DNA of 5,881 nt from Actinomycetota bacterium (GTDB lineage Bacteria > Actinomycetota > Actinomycetes > Propionibacteriales > Nocardioidaceae): assembly GCA_009702305.1 (NCBI GenBank), contig WLIH01000195.1:1-5881 (forward strand), in the 5' to 3' direction. Every line of letters begins with the position of its first letter. Position 1 is the stretch's first letter. A program made the position numbers and the translations under genes. The notes under the pieces are model-generated. The model was not told the DNA's origin and did no database searches. It saw only the letters and a list, made by a program, of their open reading frames with translations. This document shows positions 1-4,528 of the stretch, piece after piece.

Positions 1-947
1 CGCAGGGTGCGGACGGCGGCCAACCTGGCCTCCCAGTGCGCGACCCGCTCCGGTGCGCCAGCAGCGGCGTCGAGCAGCTCCTCGTCGACCTCCGGCACGC
101 CGACCGGCAGATGACCGTCGACCGGCAGCAGCGGCCGCCTGGTCAGGTCGCCGGCCAGCAGCTGCACGGTGGCCAGGCCGCAGGCGTAGGGCAGCTCGGG
201 CAGGGCGGCGGCGAGGGCCAGCCCAGTCGCGATGCCGACCGACGACTCGAGGGCCGAGGACACGACGACCGGCAACCCGATGTCCTCGGCGATGCGCAGA
301 CAGGCCCGCACGCCGCCGAGCGGCTGCACCTTCAGCACCGCGACGTCGGCAGCCTCCAGCTCCCGCACCCGGTAGGGGTCGGCCGCGCGGCGGATCGACT
401 CGTCGGCGGCGATCGGCACTGCGACGGCACGCCGCACGGTCGCGAGCTCCTCGACCGAGGCGCACGGCTGCTCGACGTACTCCAGACCGCCGGCCGCCCG
501 GTCGAGCACCGGGATCGCGCGGCGGGCGGTGTCGACGTCCCAGAGCCCGTTGACGTCGATGCGCACCCGACCCCCCGGACCGAGCGCGTCGCGCACCGCC
601 TCCAGCCGGGCCTGGTCGTCGGCGAGGCTCTGGCCGGGCTCGGCGACCTTGACCTTCGCGGTGCGGCAGCCGCCGTCGCGCACGATCGCGTGCGCCTGCT
701 CGGGTCCGACGGCGGGCACCGTGACGTTGACCGGGATGCGCGTGCGCACCGGCGCCGGCCAGTCCCCCAGCGCCGCCTCCTCGGCGCACCGCAGCCAGGG
801 CTCGGCGACCTCGGGGTCGTACTCGAGGAAGGGGCTCCACTCCCCCCACCCGGCGGGACCGGGCAGGAGCACGCCCTCGCGCACGGTGATCCCCCGGAAG
901 CGCGTGCGCATCGGGATCGACCAGACCCGCATCCCCGAGGCGCTCAT
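1..947 (-). CDS. menC: o-succinylbenzoate synthase MenC, 3' end cut by window edge
   Basis: MenC dehydrates SHCHC to o-succinylbenzoate in menaquinone synthesis; it is a cytosolic enolase-superfamily enzyme. I translated the minus strand from the ATG at 947-945 and found 315 open codons with no stop before the left edge. Family landmarks appear in order: the N-terminal capping-domain stretch RTRFRGIT (residues 14-21); the KVK pair (K98, K100, the general acid/base side); metal ligands D131 (in DVNG), E159 (in VEQP) and D182 (in ADES); and the opposite-face lysine K206 (in LKVQPLGG). All catalytic positions are intact. Actinobacterial MenC proteins are usually about 320-330 residues, so only a few residues are missing. 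The ATG overlaps the menE stop (ATGA, 944-947), which implies one transcript and translational coupling; no strong Shine-Dalgarno is visible. Related enolase-superfamily members such as N-acylamino acid racemase are possible from motifs alone, but the menE coupling makes MenC much more likely. Confidence 0.95.
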   Translation of the reverse strand, partial: MSASGMRVWSIPMRTRFRGITVREGVLLPGPAGWGEWSPFLEYDPEVAEPWLRCAEEAALGDWPAPVRTRIPVNVTVPAVGPEQAHAIVRDGGCRTAKVKVAEPGQSLADDQARLEAVRDALGPGGRVRIDVNGLWDVDTARRAIPVLDRAAGGLEYVEQPCASVEELATVRRAVAVPIAADESIRRAADPYRVRELEAADVAVLKVQPLGGVRACLRIAEDIGLPVVVSSALESSVGIATGLALAAALPELPYACGLATVQLLAGDLTRRPLLPVDGHLPVGVPEVDEELLDAAAGAPERVAHWEARLAAVRTL

Positions 948-1969
948 GCCAGGTCCCGCAGAGCGAGGCGGTCGGGCTTGCCGTTGGCGAGCAGGGGCAC
1001 GCCGGCCAGCGCCACGAGCTGGCGCGGGGCCCACGATCGCGGGTGGGTCGCAGCCACCCAGTCGCGGGCGTCCGCGAGATCGAGCTCGCCGACGACGAAC
1101 GCGACCAGTCGCTGACCCCACTCCTCGTCTGGGACACCCAGCACCTCGACCGCCTCGACGGCCGGGTGCTCGCGCAGGCGGGCCGCGACGGCCGGGCCGG
1201 GCACGTTGACCCCGCCGCTCACCACCACGTCGTCGAGCCGACCGAGCACCTGCAGCCGGCCGTCCTCGTCGAGCCGACCGGCGTCGGCCGTGAAGAACCA
1301 CCCGTCGACGAGCACCTCGGCGCTGAGCGCCGGGTCGCCGTCGTAGCCGGCGAAGAGGGTCGGTCCGCCGATCCGCAGCCGCCCGTCGGCGCCGATCGCG
1401 AGGGCGACGCCATCGAGCGGCACGCCGTCGTACACACAGCCGCCGGCGGTCTCGGCGGAGCCGTAGGTCGCCACCACCCGCACCCCCGCGTCCGCAGCTC
1501 GCTCGCGCAGTCGAGGGTCGATCGGGCCGCCACCGAGCAGCACGGTGTGGAAGCGACGAAGCGCACCGAGCTCGTCGACCTGGTCGAGCATCCGGTGCAG
1601 CTGGGTCGGCACCAGCGAGACGAAGAGCTCGACGCCGGGCGCCCGGTCGACCAGCGCCGCGGTCGCGGCGACGAACGACGCGTGCTCCTCGAGCAGCACC
1701 GGCTCGTGGCCGGCGAGCAGCGACCGGCAGACCACCTGGGCCCCCGCGACGTACGACGCCGGGAGGCCCAGCAGCCAAGCGCCCTCGGCCCCCAGCCGCG
1801 CGGTGGTCGCGCGCACCGAGGCGAGCACCGCGGACCGAGGCAGGACGACGCGCTTGGGGCGACCGGTCGAGCCGGACGTCTCGACGACCAGCGGCTCCGT
1901 GGTGTCCGTCGACGAGAGCCAGCCGCGCAGGGCCGCCACCACGTCGGGCGTCGTGCCGGTCAGGTCCAC
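944..1969 (-). CDS. menE: o-succinylbenzoate-CoA ligase MenE (short actinobacterial form)
   Basis: MenE adenylates o-succinylbenzoate and transfers it to CoA, the step after MenC in cytosolic menaquinone synthesis. The 341-residue protein carries the ANL-superfamily signatures in order: P-loop ETSGSTGRPKRV (30-41), YGSAETAGG (169-177), WFFTADAGRLDEDG (224-237, with D229), hinge GRLDD (243-247) and the catalytic C-terminal lysine K331 in LLANGKPDR. It is shorter than typical ANL ligases of about 500 residues because the region before the P-loop is only about 29 residues, as is usual for actinobacterial MenE. The start is GTG at 1969-1967. An in-frame TAG lies at 1981-1979, so no longer form is possible. 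A -10-like TAGGGT ends 6 bases before the GTG and no good Shine-Dalgarno is present, which suggests a leaderless mRNA. The gene is divergent from menA and overlaps menC by 4 bases. Other acyl-CoA ligases share the motifs, but length and context favour MenE. Confidence 0.95.
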   Translation of the reverse strand: MDLTGTTPDVVAALRGWLSSTDTTEPLVVETSGSTGRPKRVVLPRSAVLASVRATTARLGAEGAWLLGLPASYVAGAQVVCRSLLAGHEPVLLEEHASFVAATAALVDRAPGVELFVSLVPTQLHRMLDQVDELGALRRFHTVLLGGGPIDPRLRERAADAGVRVVATYGSAETAGGCVYDGVPLDGVALAIGADGRLRIGGPTLFAGYDGDPALSAEVLVDGWFFTADAGRLDEDGRLQVLGRLDDVVVSGGVNVPGPAVAARLREHPAVEAVEVLGVPDEEWGQRLVAFVVGELDLADARDWVAATHPRSWAPRQLVALAGVPLLANGKPDRLALRDLA

Positions 1970-1975
1970 ACCTGC

Positions 1976-1981
1976 ACCCTA
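1976..1981 (-). promoter_or_regulatory. Candidate -10 box for menE-menC, leaderless
   Basis: On the minus strand TAGGGT fits the actinobacterial TANNNT -10 consensus and is followed by 6 bases (GCAGGT) and then the menE GTG. That spacing puts the expected transcription start at or next to the start codon. A weak -35-like TTCAAG lies at 2005-2000 with an 18-base spacer. The call rests on sequence pattern only. Confidence 0.55.
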
Positions 1982-2000
1982 GGACGGTCCGCGCACCTGC

Positions 2001-2006
2001 TTGAAT
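2001..2006 (+). promoter_or_regulatory. Weak candidate -10 box for menA
   Basis: TTGAAT lies 8 bases before the menA GTG in an otherwise GC-rich 45-base gap. It has the terminal T's of a -10 box but lacks the strongly conserved A at position 2, and no -35 element is evident. It overlaps the region where the menE -35 would sit. It is listed because menA has no better promoter or Shine-Dalgarno in the gap. Confidence 0.25.
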
Positions 2007-2014
2007 CGTCGCTC

Positions 2015-2890
2015 GTGGCCACTCCTGCTGACTGGCTGGCAGGCGCGCGACCGCGCACCCTGCCGGCCGCCGTCTCCCCCGTCCTCGCCGGCACCGGTGT
2101 CGCGGCGTACGTCGCCGACGCCGTGTGGTGGAAGGCCGCCCTCGCCCTCGTGGTGAGCCTGGCCCTCCAGGTGGGGGTCAACTACGCCAACGACTACTCC
2201 GACGGGATCCGTGGCACCGACGACGTGCGCGTCGGACCGATGCGCCTGGTCGGCTCCGGGGCGGCGACGGCCTCCGCGGTCAAGCGGGCGGCGTTCCTCG
2301 CCTTCGGGGTCGCCGGGGTCGCCGGGCTGGTGCTGGCCGCGACGACGGCGTGGTGGCTGCTCGTCGTCGGCGCGGTCTCGGTGCTGGCGGCGTGGTTCTA
2401 CACCGGCGGCTCGCGCCCCTACGGCTACCTCGGCCTCGGCGAGGTGATGGTCTTCGTGTTCTTCGGCCTGGTGGCCGTGGTCGGCACGACCTACGTGCAG
2501 ACCGAGACCTGGGAGTGGGCGGCCCTGTACGCCGCCGACGGGATCGGCGCCCTCGCCTGCGCGATCCTGGTCGTCAACAACCTGCGCGACATCCCCACCG
2601 ACACCGTCGCCGGCAAACGGACGCTCGCGGTCAAGCTCGGCGACCGCGGGACGCGGCTGCTGTACGCCGCTCTCGTCGTCGTGGCGGCCGTCGCCGTCGT
2701 CGCCCTGGCGGCCGTGACGACCTGGACCGCGTTGGTGGCGCTGCTCTTCCTCGTCGTCGCCGGGCCGGGTGTGCGCACGGTGCTGTCGGGCGCCACCGGC
2801 CCCGGGCTGATCCCGGTGCTGCAGTCGACGGGCCTGGCCGAGCTCACCTGGGCCGCGGCCGCGGCCGCGGCACTGCTGGCCTGCGCCTGA
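2015..2890 (+). CDS. menA: 1,4-dihydroxy-2-naphthoate polyprenyltransferase MenA
   Basis: MenA is an integral membrane UbiA-superfamily prenyltransferase. It attaches a polyprenyl chain to dihydroxynaphthoate with loss of CO2, giving demethylmenaquinone. The 291-residue protein shows the N-terminal WLAGARPRTLPAAVSPVLAG (7-26); the first Mg-diphosphate motif in NYANDYSDG (56-64; N56, D60, D63); the conserved YTGGSRPYGYLGLGEVMVF (129-147); and the second Asp motif in NNLRDIPTDT (188-197; D192, D196), followed by GKRTLAVKLGD. Several hydrophobic segments fit the expected bundle of about eight or nine helices. The length is close to mycobacterial MenA (about 290). I chose GTG at 2015 because it sits about ten residues before the family's conserved start. 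The frame is open far upstream, but that part is antisense to menE and does not resemble MenA. No Shine-Dalgarno precedes it, so initiation may be leaderless. The gene ends in a run of seven alanines encoded by a GC palindrome. Confidence 0.95.
   Translation: MATPADWLAGARPRTLPAAVSPVLAGTGVAAYVADAVWWKAALALVVSLALQVGVNYANDYSDGIRGTDDVRVGPMRLVGSGAATASAVKRAAFLAFGVAGVAGLVLAATTAWWLLVVGAVSVLAAWFYTGGSRPYGYLGLGEVMVFVFFGLVAVVGTTYVQTETWEWAALYAADGIGALACAILVVNNLRDIPTDTVAGKRTLAVKLGDRGTRLLYAALVVVAAVAVVALAAVTTWTALVALLFLVVAGPGVRTVLSGATGPGLIPVLQSTGLAELTWAAAAAAALLACA
2852..2871. repeat. Perfect 20-bp GC palindrome in the menA 3' end
   Basis: Alternating GCC and GCG codons make a self-complementary 20-base stretch built from a repeated 6-base unit. 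It encodes six of the seven alanines at MenA residues 280-286. It could form a hairpin in RNA or be prone to slippage. No T-run follows, so it is not a standard intrinsic terminator. Confidence 0.7.
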
Positions 2891-2893
2891 GGC

Positions 2894-3154
2894 TCAGTCG
2901 GCGTCTTCGCGGGTGCGGCGCTCCTCGAACTTGCTGGCCGCCAGCGAGGCGCGCTCGTCGACGCGGCGGGCGAACGCCTCGCGCGGTCCGTTGAGCACGA
3001 AGTAGGAGCCGATCCCGCTGAGCACGAACGCCAGCACGAACGACACGAAGAGGTTCGCCTCGCCCGAGATCAGCAGCCACACCCCCACCACGACACCGAA
3101 GCTCGCGAGGAACAGCAGGATCCGCAGGGCGGTGTAGACCAAGAACTCCTTCAC
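2894..3154 (-). CDS. DUF4229-type small membrane protein, function unknown
   Basis: This is an 86-residue protein from GTG at 3154, beginning KEFLVYTALRILLF. Two hydrophobic helices (about 10-30 and 35-54) are followed by a charged, probably cytoplasmic tail (about 57-86) rich in Arg, Glu and Ala. The opening, the two-helix hairpin and the REAFARRV segment after it match my memory of the actinobacterial DUF4229 family; no function is known to me. An alternative start at GTG 3178 or 3175 would add seven or eight residues and has a purine stretch AGGGG four or seven bases upstream. I prefer 3154 because the family start lies there and TACCCT sits exactly 6 bases before it. The gene ends 3 bases from the menA stop (convergent) and is divergent from the next small gene. 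The tail may be helical, but no catalytic motif is visible. Confidence 0.8.
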   Translation of the reverse strand: MKEFLVYTALRILLFLASFGVVVGVWLLISGEANLFVSFVLAFVLSGIGSYFVLNGPREAFARRVDERASLAASKFEERRTREDAD

Positions 3155-3160
3155 GGGTTC

Positions 3161-3166
3161 AGGGTA
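3161..3166 (-). promoter_or_regulatory. Candidate -10 box for the DUF4229 gene, leaderless
   Basis: TACCCT on the minus strand matches TANNNT and is separated by 6 bases (GAACCC) from the GTG at 3154, the same geometry as at menE. No -35 element is evident. If the longer start at 3178 or 3175 were used instead, this hexamer would lie inside the coding region and the call would fail. Confidence 0.45.
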
Positions 3167-3186
3167 GGCGCTCACCACCGAGCCCC

Positions 3187-3192
3187 TACATT
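3187..3192 (+). promoter_or_regulatory. Candidate -10 box for the small gene at 3199, leaderless
   Basis: TACATT on the plus strand matches TANNNT and is followed by exactly 6 bases (GGAGGG) before the GTG at 3199. The GGAGGG looks like a Shine-Dalgarno but touches the start codon with no spacer, too close for normal use, which favours a leaderless transcript. No -35 element is evident. Confidence 0.5.
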
Positions 3193-3198
3193 GGAGGG

Positions 3199-3429
3199 GT
3201 GCTCAGGTTCCTGCTGGTGATCGCGGTCTTCGCCGCGATCACATACCTCACCATCCGGGTGATCCAGCGCCGTGGCGTGCTCCCGCCCCCGCAGCCGAAG
3301 AAGCGCTCCGCTCCGCCTGCCAAGCCGCGCATGGTCGCCCCGGACGACGACGAGGACTTCCTGCGCGACCTCGACCGCAAGCGCCTGCACCCCGACGACC
3401 CCGAGCCCCCGAGCTCGTCCACGAGCTGA
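3199..3429 (+). CDS. Small single-helix membrane protein with charged tail, function unknown
   Basis: This is a 76-residue protein from GTG at 3199. Residues 2-21 (LRFLLVIAVF onward) form one transmembrane helix or uncleaved signal anchor; there is no signal-peptidase or lipobox motif. The helix is followed by basic residues (R20, R24, R25), which suggests an N-out, C-in orientation. The tail has a Pro/Lys-rich stretch (PPPQPKKRSAPPAKPR, 29-44), an acidic then basic patch (DDDEDFLRDLDRKR, 49-62) and a Pro/Ser end. I do not recognise a named family, though small proteins of this build near menA and the cytochrome c maturation genes are familiar in actinobacteria. Codon use matches the neighbours (strong third-position GC), which supports real coding. 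It is divergent from the DUF4229 gene and convergent with ccsB. A role in the respiratory membrane is only a guess from position. Confidence 0.75.
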   Translation: MLRFLLVIAVFAAITYLTIRVIQRRGVLPPPQPKKRSAPPAKPRMVAPDDDEDFLRDLDRKRLHPDDPEPPSSSTS

Positions 3430-3453
3430 CCGCACGGCCCCGCCGAGTCACCC

Positions 3454-3526
3454 GATCTCGATACGCTCGCTGGCGCTCGCTACTCGATCAACGAATCTCA
3501 GTACGCGCTGGCTGCTCGATCACCGA
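3454..3526. repeat. Two abutting, diverged copies of a dispersed-type repeat
   Basis: Copy 1 (3454-3494) begins GATCTCGATACGC, holds CGCTCGCT twice (3464-3471 and 3474-3481) and ends CTCGATCAACGA. Copy 2 (about 3495-3526) begins ATCTCAGTACGC (10 of 12 bases match), keeps GCTGGC, lacks the inner TC and GCTCGC, and ends CTCGATCACCGA (11 of 12 match). Copy 1 resembles a short intergenic repeat I associate with Nocardioides-like genomes; that association is from memory. Copy 2 and part of copy 1 lie inside the ccsB 3' end. Only imperfect inverted symmetry is visible, so a stable hairpin is not obvious. Confidence 0.65.
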
Positions 3527-4528
3527 GCTGGTGCGATCGACCTGGACCACGGCGTGCTCGCCCAGCGAGGCGTAGGAGTGCTGGGAGGTCGAGGAGAAGA
3601 AGTTGATGCCGATGAAGTTGAACCACAGCGTCGCGGTGCCGACCAGGGCCAGGATCGCGGCGTTGCGGCCCTTCCACCCGGCTGTCGAACGGGCGTGCAG
3701 GTAGGCCGCGTAGACGACCCAGGTGATGAACGCCCAGACCTCCTTCGGGTCCCAGTTCCAGTACGACGACCAGGCCTGGTGCGCCCAGATCGGTCCGGTG
3801 ATCAGGACGGCGAAGGTCCACACCGGAAAGCCGAAGGCGTGCATCCGGTAGCCGACCCGGTCGAGGGTGGCCAGCGCCGGCACCCGGGCGAGGTAGCCGG
3901 TCTGGCTCGCGCCACGCTTGAGCGAGCGCTCCTTGACGAGGTAGAGCGCCGCGCAGATGCCGCCGAGGGTGAACGCACCGGTCGCGATCACGGCGGAGAC
4001 GACGTGGATGACGAGCCATGGCGAGTTGAGCGCCTCGGTCAGCGGCGCGACCGGGTCGTAGAGCCAGATGACGGCGACCATCATCAGGATCAGCACGATG
4101 GCGACGACGACCGGCGCCATCCAGGCCAGGTCGAACTTGCGGTAGAGCGCGACGTAGAGCAACGCGACCACGAAGGTGCCGGCCAGCGTGAACTCGTACA
4201 TGTTGCCCCAGGGCACGCGGTTCGGGTCGGCGGCCATGCCGCGCCCGACCAGCCCCACGGCGTGCACCGCGACGGCGACGATCGTGAGCAGGTAGCCGAT
4301 CCGGCCGAAGAGCGCCATCCGCGCCGAGGCGCCGGCGTCGGCAGGCGAGTCGCCGGTCGCGACCGCCACGGAGCCGGAGGCCGCGCCGACCGAGCGCGCG
4401 TCGGCGAGCACCGGCACCTTGCGCATCGCACTCCACTCGACCAGGTGCGCCAGCAGCGCCAGGAAGTAGACCACTCCACAGGCCGCGATGGCCTGGTTGC
4501 TCAGGGCCTCCCACGCGGTGTCGCTCAC
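3488..4528 (-). CDS. ccsB: System II cytochrome c biogenesis protein CcsB (ResC/CcsA family)
   Basis: This is the polytopic haem-handling subunit of system II. With ResB it carries haem across the membrane and presents it for ligation to CXXCH apocytochromes outside. The 346-residue protein has about eight hydrophobic segments and the WWD domain at roughly 248-270 (WAHQAWSSYWNWDPKEVWAF, then ITW). Histidines at conserved-looking positions are H89, H175 (WLVIH), H250 and H317 (QHSYA), candidates for the membrane and external haem ligands. Residues about 42-70 form a low-complexity Ala/Gly/Ser loop. After the usual HSY ending there is a tail of about 27 residues, the last 12 encoded by repeat sequence. 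The GTG start at 4528 overlaps the resB stop (GTGA) and has a good Shine-Dalgarno. In actinobacteria this protein is commonly named CcsB although it belongs to the CcsA/ResC family. Confidence 0.93.
   Translation of the reverse strand: MSDTAWEALSNQAIAACGVVYFLALLAHLVEWSAMRKVPVLADARSVGAASGSVAVATGDSPADAGASARMALFGRIGYLLTIVAVAVHAVGLVGRGMAADPNRVPWGNMYEFTLAGTFVVALLYVALYRKFDLAWMAPVVVAIVLILMMVAVIWLYDPVAPLTEALNSPWLVIHVVSAVIATGAFTLGGICAALYLVKERSLKRGASQTGYLARVPALATLDRVGYRMHAFGFPVWTFAVLITGPIWAHQAWSSYWNWDPKEVWAFITWVVYAAYLHARSTAGWKGRNAAILALVGTATLWFNFIGINFFSSTSQHSYASLGEHAVVQVDRTSSVIEQPARTEIR

Noticed and set aside
36..1115. Plus-strand open frame of 359 codons over menC
   Set aside because: The minus strand carries intact MenC catalytic residues throughout; the plus-strand product is Arg/Gly/Pro-rich noise.
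1043..2014. Long plus-strand open frame upstream of and in frame with menA, which could make a 615-residue fusion
   Set aside because: It is antisense to menE, its translation is Arg/His/Gly-rich without recognisable domains, and MenA homology begins only near 2015. It is a by-product of high-GC codon bias on the opposite strand.
3155..3178. Longer DUF4229 protein starting at GTG 3178 or 3175
   Set aside because: An AGGGG stretch makes it possible, but the family-like start KEFLVYT and the TACCCT plus 6-base spacing favour 3154. It is kept as an alternative in the feature entry.
3430..3487. Intrinsic terminator between the small gene and ccsB
   Set aside because: The gap holds repeat sequence with tandem CGCTCGCT, but no strong hairpin followed by T's on either strand.
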